Notes under the pieces: generated by a model | Told to the model about the DNA's origin: nothing | Databases searched by the model: none | What the model saw: the letters and a program-made list of their open reading frames with translations, nothing else | NCBI GenBank assembly: GCA_002381645.1 | Contig: DFXE01000010.1 | Coordinates: 472,663-536,662, forward strand | Source: Bacteroidales bacterium UBA4116 | GTDB taxonomy: Bacteria > Bacteroidota > Bacteroidia > Bacteroidales > Tannerellaceae | Direction of reading: 5' to 3' | DNA: 64,000 nucleotides | Made by a program: the position numbers and the translations under genes | Shown here: positions 49,362-59,290 of the stretch, piece after piece | Numbering within the stretch: the stretch's first letter is position 1 | How the letters are laid out: the number at the start of each line of letters is the position of its first letter

Positions 49362-52340
49362 ATGAAAAGAAAAAGAAATTCTTACAATGCGCGAATAATC
49401 CTGTTTGCAATGATAGGATTAATCATGTCTATTACTTCTTTTGCCCAGAACGTTACCGTTACCGGTAATGTAAAAGATGTCACTGGCGAGGCCATTATCG
49501 GGGCAAGTATTGTTGTTAAGGGTACAACAACAGGGACCGTTACCGATTTTGACGGTAATTTTACTCTATCGGTACCTTCCGGCTCTATACTAAGTATTTC
49601 TTATATAGGTTATAAGTCTCAGGAGGTTTCAACCGAAGGACAACGGAATTTTATTATCACACTGGAAGAAGATGTGGAAGTATTAGGAGAAGTTGTAGTG
49701 ATCGGATATGGTACGGTTCGCAGGGACGATGTCACCGGATCGGTAAGTGCAATTAAGCCGGATGAGATGAACCGTGGGCTTAATACTACGGCAAGTGATA
49801 TGATCACGGGAAAAATCGCCGGTGTGAACGTAACTACGGACGGAGGTGCACCCGGAAGCGGTGCGTCGATACGCATCCGCGGGGGTGCGTCATTATCAGC
49901 AAGTAATCAACCTCTGATCGTTATCGACGGGTTGGCGATGGATAATGAAGGTGTAAAAGGTGTATCAAATCCATTGAGTATGGTCAATCCAAGCGATATT
50001 GAAACATTTACGGTTTTAAAAGACGCATCGGCAACAGCCATTTATGGTTCCCGCGCCTCAAACGGGGTTATAATCATCACCACTAAAAAAGGACAATCGG
50101 GAGCAAGGCCACGTGTCTTTTATGATGGAAACGTCTCATTAAGCACGAAAGTAAACCAAATTGATGTAATGAATTCAAACGAATACCGCGACTTTGTTAC
50201 AGGGGCATTCGGCGCTGAATCCGGAGCCGCCCAATTATTGGGCAGCGCAGATACGGATTGGCAGAAAGAAATATTCAGAACATCTTTTGGAACAGACCAT
50301 AATATATCTGTAACAGGTGGTTTAAGTAATATGCCGTACCGTGTCTCAATCGGTTACACCAATCAGAGCGGTATTCTTAAAACATCCAATTTTGAAAGAT
50401 ATACAGCTTCTTTTAATGTCAGTCCTTCATTATTTGATAATCATTTAACCATCAACATTAATGGAAAAGGAATGATTGCAAATACCCGGTTTGCCGATAC
50501 GGGCGCTATCGGTGCGGCGATAAATTTTGATCCTACACAACCGGTAATGGATGGAAACCCTAAATATGGTGGATATTTTGCATGGGAAAACCCTACAAGC
50601 GGTGAATTTATATCGATTGCTACAAAGAACCCCGTTTCAATCCTTAAACAAAAGAAAGAAACGGCAAATTCCAAAAACCTTGTGGGTAATGCGCAGTTCG
50701 ATTATAAATTCCATTTTCTTCCTGAATTAAGAGCCAATTTAAATTTAGGTATGGACCTGGCCACTGGAACACAGGATATTTTCTATCCGAAAGAATCACC
50801 GATCGGTTATATTGATAACGGTAGAACAGGCTGGGAAACTATCGACAAATACAATCTATTACTCGATTTCTACCTGCAATATGCAAAAGAATTCAACGAA
50901 GACCACCGTTTCGATATTATGGGCGGTTACTCCTGGCAACATTTCCACAGGAAGATGGAAAACGAATATAATAATATAGAAGGATCAAATCCTACTTCCT
51001 ATATATTCAAAACCGAAAATTACCTGGTGTCGTTCTTCGGGCGTCTTAACTATTCGTTCAAAAATAAATACCTCGTTACTGCAACTTTACGTTACGACGG
51101 TACTTCACGTTTCTCAAAAGACAACCGTTGGGGGCTTTTCCCTTCCGTGGCTTTAGGATGGAGGATGAAAGAAGAAGGTTTTCTTCAGGATGTGGACGTA
51201 TTATCTGACCTGAAGCTCCGTTTGGGATATGGTATCACCGGGCAACAGGATATTTTACAGGGAGATTATCCATATATGGCGACCTATTTCGCAGGACAGG
51301 ACGGCGCATATTATCAGTTCGGTGATGACAGGCAGGTGCCTATTTCCCGTCCTCACGGGTACAACCCGGATTTGAAATGGGAAGAAACGACTACCTGGAA
51401 TGCCGGTTTGGATTATGGTTTTTTAAACAACCGTATCACAGGATCATTGGATTATTACTACCGGGATACAAAAGATTTGATCAATGTGATTGATGTTCCG
51501 GCAGGTACGAATTTCAGAAACCGTATAGTTAGTAATATCGGATCTATGAAAAACCAGGGAGTTGAATTCGCAATCAATGCCAAAGCAATTGCCACCAATG
51601 ATCTGCTTTGGGATATAGGTTTTAATATAGCGTGGGCGGATAGCGAGATAACGCAACTCACCGCTCAGGATGATGCAGCTACAATCGTACCTACCGGTTA
51701 CATTTCGGGTGGTACGGGTACTACCATACAGGCACAGGGCGTAGGGAATGCGATCAATTCATTCTATGTATATCAACAGGTATACGATACAAACGGTAAG
51801 CCGATTGAAGGTATGTATGTAGATCGTAACGGTGACGGACAAATTACGGAAGGTGATAAATACTTTTACAAAAAACCGGCTGCTGATGTAACCATGGGTA
51901 TTACATCCAAAATAGTTTACAAGGAATGGGACTTAAGTTTTTCACTCCGGGGAAGCTTCAATAATTATGTATACAATAATATTGCTTCTTTCAACGCACC
52001 GTTGAGCGAGGGCTGGGTAAACAATAAAGGATACCTTTCAAACCGTCCTTCTTCTGCCTTCGAAACGAATTTTCAGGATTTAAATGTGCTTTCCGATTAT
52101 TATGTACAAAATGCCTCCTTTATACGTATGGATAACATAACACTCGGATACTCGTTCAGCAATCTGTTCAATACCCTGAACGGACGTGTTTATGCAACTG
52201 TTCAAAATCCTTTTGTGATTACCAAATATGATGGACTGGATCCGGAAGTAGCCAATGCTACAGACCGGACATTCGGTATAGACAACAACGTTTACCCGCG
52301 TCCGCTGGTAAGTATTATAGGTGTAAGTCTCAACTTCTAA
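49362..52340 (+). CDS. SusC/RagA TonB-dependent transporter (alpha-glucan locus)
   Basis: The protein has 992 residues. The signal peptide ends TSFAQ and is followed directly by a carboxypeptidase-regulatory-like domain (GNVKDVTGEAIIGASIVVKG), the plug with VVVIGYGTVRRDDVTGSV and AIYGSRASNGVIIITTKKG, and the barrel. There is no STN domain, so unlike the SusC at 23675 it does not signal to an anti-sigma factor; the LacI protein replaces that control. It imports oligosaccharides with the SusD encoded two bases (14 by the preferred start) downstream. Confidence 0.94.
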   Translation: MKRKRNSYNARIILFAMIGLIMSITSFAQNVTVTGNVKDVTGEAIIGASIVVKGTTTGTVTDFDGNFTLSVPSGSILSISYIGYKSQEVSTEGQRNFIITLEEDVEVLGEVVVIGYGTVRRDDVTGSVSAIKPDEMNRGLNTTASDMITGKIAGVNVTTDGGAPGSGASIRIRGGASLSASNQPLIVIDGLAMDNEGVKGVSNPLSMVNPSDIETFTVLKDASATAIYGSRASNGVIIITTKKGQSGARPRVFYDGNVSLSTKVNQIDVMNSNEYRDFVTGAFGAESGAAQLLGSADTDWQKEIFRTSFGTDHNISVTGGLSNMPYRVSIGYTNQSGILKTSNFERYTASFNVSPSLFDNHLTININGKGMIANTRFADTGAIGAAINFDPTQPVMDGNPKYGGYFAWENPTSGEFISIATKNPVSILKQKKETANSKNLVGNAQFDYKFHFLPELRANLNLGMDLATGTQDIFYPKESPIGYIDNGRTGWETIDKYNLLLDFYLQYAKEFNEDHRFDIMGGYSWQHFHRKMENEYNNIEGSNPTSYIFKTENYLVSFFGRLNYSFKNKYLVTATLRYDGTSRFSKDNRWGLFPSVALGWRMKEEGFLQDVDVLSDLKLRLGYGITGQQDILQGDYPYMATYFAGQDGAYYQFGDDRQVPISRPHGYNPDLKWEETTTWNAGLDYGFLNNRITGSLDYYYRDTKDLINVIDVPAGTNFRNRIVSNIGSMKNQGVEFAINAKAIATNDLLWDIGFNIAWADSEITQLTAQDDAATIVPTGYISGGTGTTIQAQGVGNAINSFYVYQQVYDTNGKPIEGMYVDRNGDGQITEGDKYFYKKPAADVTMGITSKIVYKEWDLSFSLRGSFNNYVYNNIASFNAPLSEGWVNNKGYLSNRPSSAFETNFQDLNVLSDYYVQNASFIRMDNITLGYSFSNLFNTLNGRVYATVQNPFVITKYDGLDPEVANATDRTFGIDNNVYPRPLVSIIGVSLNF

Positions 52341-52354
52341 TATTGAATTACGTC

Positions 52355-53902
52355 ATGAATAAAAAAATTACAACATATCTTATTCCGGTTTTATTACTGG
52401 TATTATCAATCAATACAACATCTTGTGTGGGTGATCTGGATGTAACGCCGATCGATCCCAATATGGATATCACCTTTGATCAGGATGCTAATTTTGCGAA
52501 AATATACTCCGGACTTGCCCTGACAGGTAACCAGGGTCCGGCAGGACAACCCGATATCGCAGATACAGACGAAGGCGCGTCAGGTCTCATGCGCATGATG
52601 TTCAACATTAATGAACTATCGTCAGATGAAGCGATATGTGCATGGACGGGTGATACAGACGTATTCCCGCTCAACTATGCACGCTTCACGCCGTCTAATG
52701 GTGTAGTATTAAATATGTTCAACCGTTTATATATCCAGATTGCACAGTGTAATAATTTCCTTATCCAAACAGAAGGAATGGAAGATGAAAAAACAGTTTT
52801 GCAACGGGCCGAAGTACGTTTCATCCGTGCATTAGACTATTATTATCTGGTAGATCTGTTCGGGAATGTTCCATTTGTAGATGAGGTAACAGGTATTGGT
52901 GCGTATGTACCTGAACGTATAACACGATCGGAATTATTCAGTTATATTGAACAGGAACTTCTGGAAATAGAACCGGTTATGGCTGCTCCCCGCAGCAATT
53001 TGTACGGACGTGCAGACAAGGCTGCCGTATGGATGCTTTTATCACGGTTATATCTGAATGCAGAGGTATATACCGGAAATGCGCGTTGGGCAGATGCCGC
53101 TACCTATGCCAAAAGAGTGATGGATGCGGGATATACGTTAGAGCCGAACTATGAAGATATGTTCAAAGCCGATAACCATACCTCGCCTGAAATGATTATG
53201 CCGATCTGTTTTGACGGGGTATATGCACGAGCCTGGAGTGGCGCTTTCTTTGTTTCAAGTTTCCTTAACGGTGATATGAATATCGAACAAAATTTCGGTA
53301 CGGTGGAAGCATGGGGTGGCAACAGGGCCAGAGTTGCCTTGATACAAAAGTTTGCATATGACGGCAACCTAAATAATGTGGCCGACGATCGCGCCATGTT
53401 CTGGACTACTGATCGTACACTGGAAATCACATTGCCAAGTGAATTTACAGAAGGGTATTCGGTTACCAAATTTAAGAACATCACAAAAAACGGTGATGTC
53501 GGAAGCGATCCAAACCTACAATTCCCCGATATGGACTTTCCTCTATTCCGTCTGGCAGAAGCCAATCTTACATTCGCAGAAGCAACCTTAAGAGCAGGTG
53601 GAAACAGAGCTGAAGCGGTAAGCGCCATTAACGCTTTACGTAATCGCGCGAATGCGAGTCCGATAACCGAAGCTGATTTAACATTGGATTTCATCTTAGA
53701 TGAAAAAGCGCGCGAATTCTATTTTGAAGCCCAGCGTAGAGTAGACCTTATCAGGCATAATAAATTTACATCCAACTACACCTGGGACTGGAAAGGTGGT
53801 TTACCACAAGGTACATCCATCAGCAATCATCTTAGCTTACTTCCTATACCCACCAGTCAGTTATCTGCCAATTCAAACTTGCAGCAAAACCCGGGGTATT
53901 AA
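52355..53902 (+). CDS. SusD-like starch/maltodextrin-binding lipoprotein
   Basis: The protein has 515 residues from ATG 52355; an ATG four codons upstream is less likely because MNKKITTYLIPVLLLVLS is the natural signal peptide. The lipobox NTTSC is followed by VGDLDVTPIDPN, a typical SusD N-terminus. TPR helices include AEVRFIRALDYYYLVDLFGNVPFV, shown by its ends AEVRFIRALD and FGNVPFV, and the C-terminus has FYFEAQRRVDLIRH and PIPTSQL. It binds glycan at the cell surface over the SusC channel. Confidence 0.93.
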   Translation: MNKKITTYLIPVLLLVLSINTTSCVGDLDVTPIDPNMDITFDQDANFAKIYSGLALTGNQGPAGQPDIADTDEGASGLMRMMFNINELSSDEAICAWTGDTDVFPLNYARFTPSNGVVLNMFNRLYIQIAQCNNFLIQTEGMEDEKTVLQRAEVRFIRALDYYYLVDLFGNVPFVDEVTGIGAYVPERITRSELFSYIEQELLEIEPVMAAPRSNLYGRADKAAVWMLLSRLYLNAEVYTGNARWADAATYAKRVMDAGYTLEPNYEDMFKADNHTSPEMIMPICFDGVYARAWSGAFFVSSFLNGDMNIEQNFGTVEAWGGNRARVALIQKFAYDGNLNNVADDRAMFWTTDRTLEITLPSEFTEGYSVTKFKNITKNGDVGSDPNLQFPDMDFPLFRLAEANLTFAEATLRAGGNRAEAVSAINALRNRANASPITEADLTLDFILDEKAREFYFEAQRRVDLIRHNKFTSNYTWDWKGGLPQGTSISNHLSLLPIPTSQLSANSNLQQNPGY

Positions 53903-53938
53903 GGATATAGTTGATATAATTATTTAAAATACAGCAAA

Positions 53939-55087
53939 ATGAATAAACTAAATATATATTTATCAATATTGTTGGGTATGTTCATCACATTCTCATGTGA
54001 TTCAGACAGGGACAGCAATCCCGAACTGCAAACACCTGTAACATTCCAGCTGAATACCCCACCCTATGCTGCCAACGCAGTATATGACCTGATGAATACG
54101 GAAACGGTGGAGCTCACTACTTCCCAACCGGATTACGGCTTTACAGCAGCTACTCTTTATAATGTACAAATATCCACTTCGGGTGAATTTACTGACGCTT
54201 CCGGTGAAACTCCTGCTACCTATGCAACCCTGCCTACACCTTATCCAGCCGCAAGAATGCACGTGGATGCAACAGAAATCGCTGTGGCAATGGTAGGACT
54301 GCTGGGTATAACAGATGAAGAGGACTATCCTACGGAACCTATACCTGTGCATGTGAGGCTAAGGGCAACGCTTACAAATGGTATGGGTGAAGTCATATCC
54401 AATACGATTGTCTTACCGAATGTGAAAGGATATTTTGCATTAGACCCTGTGACTTTGCCTGAAACAATGTACATTACTGGTTCAATGACCGTTCCGGAAT
54501 GGGATTGGACCGGCAGTTATTCAATGGTACCTGTTCATTCGAATGACGGTAAATTCTGGAGTGTACAATATTTCGCTGAAGGAGATGAGATCAAATTCAA
54601 TACCAGCAGAGCGTGGGATGGCGGCGAATTCGGATATGAAGAAGGCCGTTTCCCCGATTCAAGCATATCTTATGCCGGATTAGAAGACTCAGGAGGTAAT
54701 ATCAAGATCAATAATGCAGGCTGGTACATTGTGGTAGTAACTACCGAAATAGTAGGACGCGATTATAACTTCACGGTAGAATTCCTTCCCCCGAATGTTT
54801 ACCTCACGGGAGACGCCGCCGGCGGCTGGGATACATTCGAAGAAGCAAACCGGTTTACCGTACCGGATACCGGCGATGGTGAATTTGTTTCTCCTGCTTT
54901 TGTAGCCGATGCGGAACTGCGTATGTGTATCGTTCTGGAAGGAATCGAATGGTGGAAAACCGAATTTGTCATTCTTGATGGTAAGATCGAATACCGTGGG
55001 AAAGGTGACGACCAGGATCGCGTAAATGTTACACAAGGTCAGAGGGCTTATTTGAATTTCCTTACCGGAGAAGGCTATGTAAGATAA
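53939..55087 (+). CDS. SusE-like outer membrane glycan-binding lipoprotein
   Basis: The protein has 382 residues. Lipobox ITFSC (Cys20) is followed by an acidic start DSDRDSNPELQTP. The first SusE/SusF Ig-like domain (about 30-165) is followed by two CBM58-like beta domains, the first with YITGSMTVPEWDWTGSYSMVPV, given in part as MYITGSMTVPEWDW, and the second with VYLTGDAAGGWDTFEEAN. Aromatic residues in these strands are the usual starch contacts. It lies 36 bases after susD in the same operon. Confidence 0.85.
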   Translation: MNKLNIYLSILLGMFITFSCDSDRDSNPELQTPVTFQLNTPPYAANAVYDLMNTETVELTTSQPDYGFTAATLYNVQISTSGEFTDASGETPATYATLPTPYPAARMHVDATEIAVAMVGLLGITDEEDYPTEPIPVHVRLRATLTNGMGEVISNTIVLPNVKGYFALDPVTLPETMYITGSMTVPEWDWTGSYSMVPVHSNDGKFWSVQYFAEGDEIKFNTSRAWDGGEFGYEEGRFPDSSISYAGLEDSGGNIKINNAGWYIVVVTTEIVGRDYNFTVEFLPPNVYLTGDAAGGWDTFEEANRFTVPDTGDGEFVSPAFVADAELRMCIVLEGIEWWKTEFVILDGKIEYRGKGDDQDRVNVTQGQRAYLNFLTGEGYVR

Positions 55088-55116
55088 TAAGAGGTAAACA
55101 ATAAAATAAGAATAAA

Positions 55117-56532
55117 ATGAAAAAGACATTTATATATATATTATCCGTTCTTATGTTGGGGCTTATCTCATGTGATGAGGATTTCAATAAAGATGTGGCC
55201 CCTCCGCAAACGAATGAGCAGGAAGATGCAAAAAATGCGGACTTTCAGGTTGCATTAGGTTCAGGATTGTCGTCACCTTTAATACTTGGTCAACTTGAAG
55301 AAGATGCAATGATTGAAGCCGTTACCGTAACAACAGCTCCGCCAATGCAGGATGGGGCTACGCTCTCATTCGACCTGCAAATTTCCAAAACAGAGGATTT
55401 TGCCCAATACCTGCCTTTACCTTCTACGGCTGAAGGTCAAACGGCATCAGTTTCTGTTGCCGACCTGGATAATGTAATTAAAGAATTATTCGGCAAAGCA
55501 CCGAATGCCAACTCATTCTTTATACGCACCTATGTATATATTCATATCGGCACATCGGCAGTACGGTCCAATACTGCAAATATTGTTGGTCCGGCTGTTG
55601 TAACGCCTGTCGCGTTAAATATTGAAAGCGCATACTATTTAATAGGTAATATGAACGAATGGAATCCGGACGCATTAGTTCCGTTCAGTCATAGCGGAAG
55701 CAGCGTATACGAAGATCCGAATTTCTCGGTTATCCTGGAAGTTGCTGCAAACACATACTTCAAAATCGCTCCACAAAGTGCCAAAGACCTGCACGAGTCA
55801 GGAGGTGATTTCTGGTCGATCAGTTATGGTACAGCCGTAGACGGCGATTCTTCCCTTGAAGGAACTATCGTAACTGAAAATGCCGGAGCTATACAAATAG
55901 AACAGGCGGGGTATGTGAGGATCTCCCTCAATATGGAGGAATATACGTATAAAATAGAACCGATGGAAGCCAATCCGTTGCTTTATATTCCAGGAAATCA
56001 CCAGGGATGGGATCCGGCATCTGCTCCAACTTTATATACTGCAAATATGGATATGGTATATGACGGGTTTGTATTTCTTGATGGAGAATATAAGTTTACT
56101 TCTGCCCCGAACTGGGACAATACCAACTACGGTGAGGGAGGTGACGGAAGACTAAGTACGGATGGAAGCGCCGGTAACTTAAATGCTGCTGCCGGATTCT
56201 ACTATCTGAAAGCGGATCTGAATACCCTCGCCTATGAACAAACCCTGACAAATTGGGGAATCATCGGTGATGCTACACCGGGCGGATGGGATAGCGATAC
56301 CCCAATGACATACAACAGGGAAAATAATACCTGGACGGTTACAACTGCATTGGAAGGCGGGAAGGAATTCAAATTCCGAGCCAACAACAGTTGGGATATC
56401 AACATGGGCGGCACAACGGACAAATTAGACCTAAACGGCGGCAATATCAGGGTTGAAACTTCAGGTAACTATACCATCGTATTAAGATTATCCAATGCAT
56501 TAAACGGCAATACATTCACACTGAGCCGTTAA
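55117..56532 (+). CDS. SusF-like outer membrane starch-binding lipoprotein
   Basis: The protein has 471 residues. The lipobox is LGLISC (Cys19), followed by DEDFNKDVAPPQTNEQED. An N-terminal SusE/F Ig-like domain is followed by three CBM58-like modules starting near YYLIGNMNEWNPDALVPF, LLYIPGNHQGWDPASAP and NWGIIGDATPGGWDSDTP. Three modules is the SusF number, against two in the preceding SusE-like protein. Trp-rich motifs should bind alpha-glucans on the cell surface. Confidence 0.85.
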   Translation: MKKTFIYILSVLMLGLISCDEDFNKDVAPPQTNEQEDAKNADFQVALGSGLSSPLILGQLEEDAMIEAVTVTTAPPMQDGATLSFDLQISKTEDFAQYLPLPSTAEGQTASVSVADLDNVIKELFGKAPNANSFFIRTYVYIHIGTSAVRSNTANIVGPAVVTPVALNIESAYYLIGNMNEWNPDALVPFSHSGSSVYEDPNFSVILEVAANTYFKIAPQSAKDLHESGGDFWSISYGTAVDGDSSLEGTIVTENAGAIQIEQAGYVRISLNMEEYTYKIEPMEANPLLYIPGNHQGWDPASAPTLYTANMDMVYDGFVFLDGEYKFTSAPNWDNTNYGEGGDGRLSTDGSAGNLNAAAGFYYLKADLNTLAYEQTLTNWGIIGDATPGGWDSDTPMTYNRENNTWTVTTALEGGKEFKFRANNSWDINMGGTTDKLDLNGGNIRVETSGNYTIVLRLSNALNGNTFTLSR

Positions 56533-56546
56533 TTAACCTCTTATCA

Positions 56547-56621
56547 ATAACCACAGATTTATCAGATAAACAGTTTTTATACGAAACGATGTATTTGATA
56601 GATCTGTGGTTTATTTTTTAA
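56547..56621 (+). terminator. Terminator-like hairpin between susF-like and GH13 genes
   Basis: AACCACAGAT (56549-56558) pairs with ATCTGTGGTT (56602-56611); the stem extends inward through TTATCAGATA-type pairs to about 20 bp, followed by TATTTTTTAA. It would reduce but not necessarily abolish amylase expression from the susC promoter. Confidence 0.75.
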
Positions 56622-56678
56622 AACCAGCTATTTCAGTCTACAAATGATGTATCAACAATCCAAAAACACATGCATAAA

Positions 56679-59159
56679 ATGAAAAAAATAATAATATTAT
56701 TATGTATACTGCCTTTCTTATCCTATGGACAGATCATTATCACCGAACCAATGACCCTGACGGATAACAGCCCGGCTGAGATTATATTCAACGCATCAGA
56801 AGGCAATCAGGGTCTAATGGGATTTACAGGAGAAGTATATGCACATACCGGAGTCATCACAGATAAAAGCACAAATGATACTGATTGGAAATATGCGCCA
56901 GAGTGGGGTGATAACAACGCAAAATATAAAATGACACCAATGGGGAACAATAGGTGGAAACTGGATATTTCACCTTCTATTCGTTCATATTACGGTGTAC
57001 CTGCCAGTGAGGAAATTATAAAATTAGCCTTTGTATTCAGAAGTGCAGACAATTCAAAGGAAGGAAAAGGAGTAGGTAATACGGACATTTTCGTATTACT
57101 GAACGAAGAAAACTTTATACCTGCAGAACCTGTCACACGGAAAAGGCCCTACGGCATTATGGATGGGATAAATTACATCGACGACCATACCGTCACCTTA
57201 TTATTGTTTGCCCCAGAGAAAAAACATGTACACCTGATGGGTGATTTCAACCAATGGAAAAAAAGTAATGATTATCAACTTTTTAAAGATGGCGATTATT
57301 GGTGGTGCACTATTTCCGGATTGGAAAAAGGAAAAGAATACGGTTTCCAGTACCTTATTGATAACGAGTTTAAAATCGCAGACGCATATACCGAAAAGAT
57401 ATTAGACCCCAGGTACGACCGCGAAATACCGGCGGCTACTTACCCCAATATCCAGCCTTACCCGATACAAACGGAAGGAATCGTGTCCGTTTTTGCGACC
57501 GGAAAGCAAGCATACGACTGGAAAACGAAAAATTATCAAGTTGTACCGAAAGAAGAACTCGTTATTTATGAACTGCTGATCCGTGATTTTACGGAAGCTG
57601 GCAACATTCAGGCTGTTCAGGATAAACTGGACTATTTACAGGAATTAGGTGTAAATGCGATTGAACTTATGCCCATCCAGGAGTTCGACGGAAATGACAG
57701 TTGGGGATATAATCCTTGTTTTTACTTTGCGGCCGACAAAGCATACGGAACGCCGGATAACTACAAAGCTTTTATTGATGAAGCGCATAGCCGCGGCATA
57801 GCTGTCATTCTCGACGTCGTATTTAATCACGCGACCGGACAAAATCCGTTTGCACGGCTTTACTGGGAAGGAAACGCTCCCGCCGCGGATAATCCCTGGT
57901 TCAACAGGGAAGCTCCGCACCCATATAACGTCTTCAACGATTTTAATCATGAATACAAGGGAACACGTGATTTTTTTAAACGAGTGCTTACATACTGGAT
58001 ACGGGAATACAATATTGATGGCTTCCGCTTCGACCTTACGAAAGGCTTTACACAAAAACAATCGACAGAAGCGACTGCCGGAAATTATGATGCGTCACGT
58101 ATTGCTATTCTAAAAGATTATAACAACCATATCAAAAGTATAAAACCGAATACCTATGTCATTCTCGAACATTTTGCGGAAAACAGGGAAGAATTGGAAT
58201 TAGCACAGGCAGGAATGCTGTTATGGAACAATATGAATAATGCGTATAGCGAAAGTATCATGGGCTGGAAAAATGAACAAAATGACATTTCGTGGGGAAG
58301 TTATTCAAAAAGAGGATGGGATATCCCTGCTTTAGTTACCTATGCCGAAAGCCATGATGAAGAAAGGAATATGTATAAAGCAAAAACATACGGTAACTGG
58401 ACGATGCCATCAGATAACATGTTACGGATGAAACGGGCGGAACTGGCATCGGCTTTTCTTTTCTGTACACCGGGACCTAAAATGATATGGCAGTTTGGTG
58501 AGTTAGGATATGATATTTCGATTGACGAAAACGGAAGAACAGGAAAAAAACCTGTTTTATGGGAATATTATGATGTACCGGAAAGGAAAGGGCTATATGA
58601 AACGTATAGTAAATTAATAAAATTCAGAAATCAAAATCCCGAGCTTTTCGCTTCACCGGAAAATATTACTATGCAAACGACAAGTTCCGATTGGGAAACC
58701 GGACGCGCCATCCGCCTTCAAACCGAAAATAAAGATTTGGTATTAATTGGAAATTTTATAGAAACAGCAATTGATATAAATCCGTCTTTTACCTCCACGG
58801 GAAGCTGGGAAGAGATTTTTACAGGTGAAACCATCACGGTAACAGAAGGTAATAAAAACAACAAGATAACACTCCAACCGCATTCTTTCAAACTTTATAC
58901 GACTAATAACGGCACATCCGTAGAAAGCGGCCGGAAAATCACCCCTGTACAAATCTATTATCGTCCCGGTGAGCAGCATGTATATATAAATTGTCAATCA
59001 GAAATTGAATATGTAAATATTTATTCCATTAACGGCAACCTTATAAAGACAGTCAATTCTTCACCGACAATTGATGTAAATGAACTTTCTTCCGGAATAT
59101 ACATTATACAAACCCGGTCACAGGAAAAAAGCTATTATAATAAGTTCGTAAAATATTAA
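56679..59159 (+). CDS. GH13 alpha-amylase with CBM48-like domain and T9SS sorting domain
   Basis: The protein has 826 residues from ATG 56679 (signal peptide ends LSYGQ). An N-terminal beta domain is followed by a CBM48-like module (HLMGDFNQWKKSND) at about 185-265 and the GH13 barrel. The catalytic residues are Asp452 in GFRFDLTKG, Glu497 in VILEHFAEN and Asp560 in YAESHDEERN. The last 80 residues (VNIYSINGNLIKTVNSS and ELSSGIYIIQTRS, ending KFVKY) match a type IX secretion C-terminal sorting domain. The enzyme cleaves alpha-1,4 glucans outside the cell. Classic SusG is a lipoprotein instead. Confidence 0.92.
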   Translation: MKKIIILLCILPFLSYGQIIITEPMTLTDNSPAEIIFNASEGNQGLMGFTGEVYAHTGVITDKSTNDTDWKYAPEWGDNNAKYKMTPMGNNRWKLDISPSIRSYYGVPASEEIIKLAFVFRSADNSKEGKGVGNTDIFVLLNEENFIPAEPVTRKRPYGIMDGINYIDDHTVTLLLFAPEKKHVHLMGDFNQWKKSNDYQLFKDGDYWWCTISGLEKGKEYGFQYLIDNEFKIADAYTEKILDPRYDREIPAATYPNIQPYPIQTEGIVSVFATGKQAYDWKTKNYQVVPKEELVIYELLIRDFTEAGNIQAVQDKLDYLQELGVNAIELMPIQEFDGNDSWGYNPCFYFAADKAYGTPDNYKAFIDEAHSRGIAVILDVVFNHATGQNPFARLYWEGNAPAADNPWFNREAPHPYNVFNDFNHEYKGTRDFFKRVLTYWIREYNIDGFRFDLTKGFTQKQSTEATAGNYDASRIAILKDYNNHIKSIKPNTYVILEHFAENREELELAQAGMLLWNNMNNAYSESIMGWKNEQNDISWGSYSKRGWDIPALVTYAESHDEERNMYKAKTYGNWTMPSDNMLRMKRAELASAFLFCTPGPKMIWQFGELGYDISIDENGRTGKKPVLWEYYDVPERKGLYETYSKLIKFRNQNPELFASPENITMQTTSSDWETGRAIRLQTENKDLVLIGNFIETAIDINPSFTSTGSWEEIFTGETITVTEGNKNNKITLQPHSFKLYTTNNGTSVESGRKITPVQIYYRPGEQHVYINCQSEIEYVNIYSINGNLIKTVNSSPTIDVNELSSGIYIIQTRSQEKSYYNKFVKY

Positions 59160-59216
59160 TTATTACGGAACATTGGAATTAAAGTTACTCTGAAGGAGTT
59201 ACTCATTTACTTATAT

Positions 59217-59280
59217 ACAGGTAATTCTTTGTATAAACAAAAACTGTTTTGTTGTTTAATAAAGAATTACCTGTGTTTTA
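59217..59280. terminator. Bidirectional terminator between GH13 and rtcB
   Basis: A perfect 14-bp stem (59217-59230 with 59261-59274) is followed by GTTTTATAT, and on the other strand by a T-rich end. It separates the convergent genes GH13 and rtcB. Confidence 0.85.
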
Positions 59281-59290
59281 TATAAAAAAA

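Noticed and set aside
53149..53694. 181-codon minus-strand frame inside susD
   Set aside because: It is antisense to conserved SusD C-terminal coding sequence and shows no protein family features.
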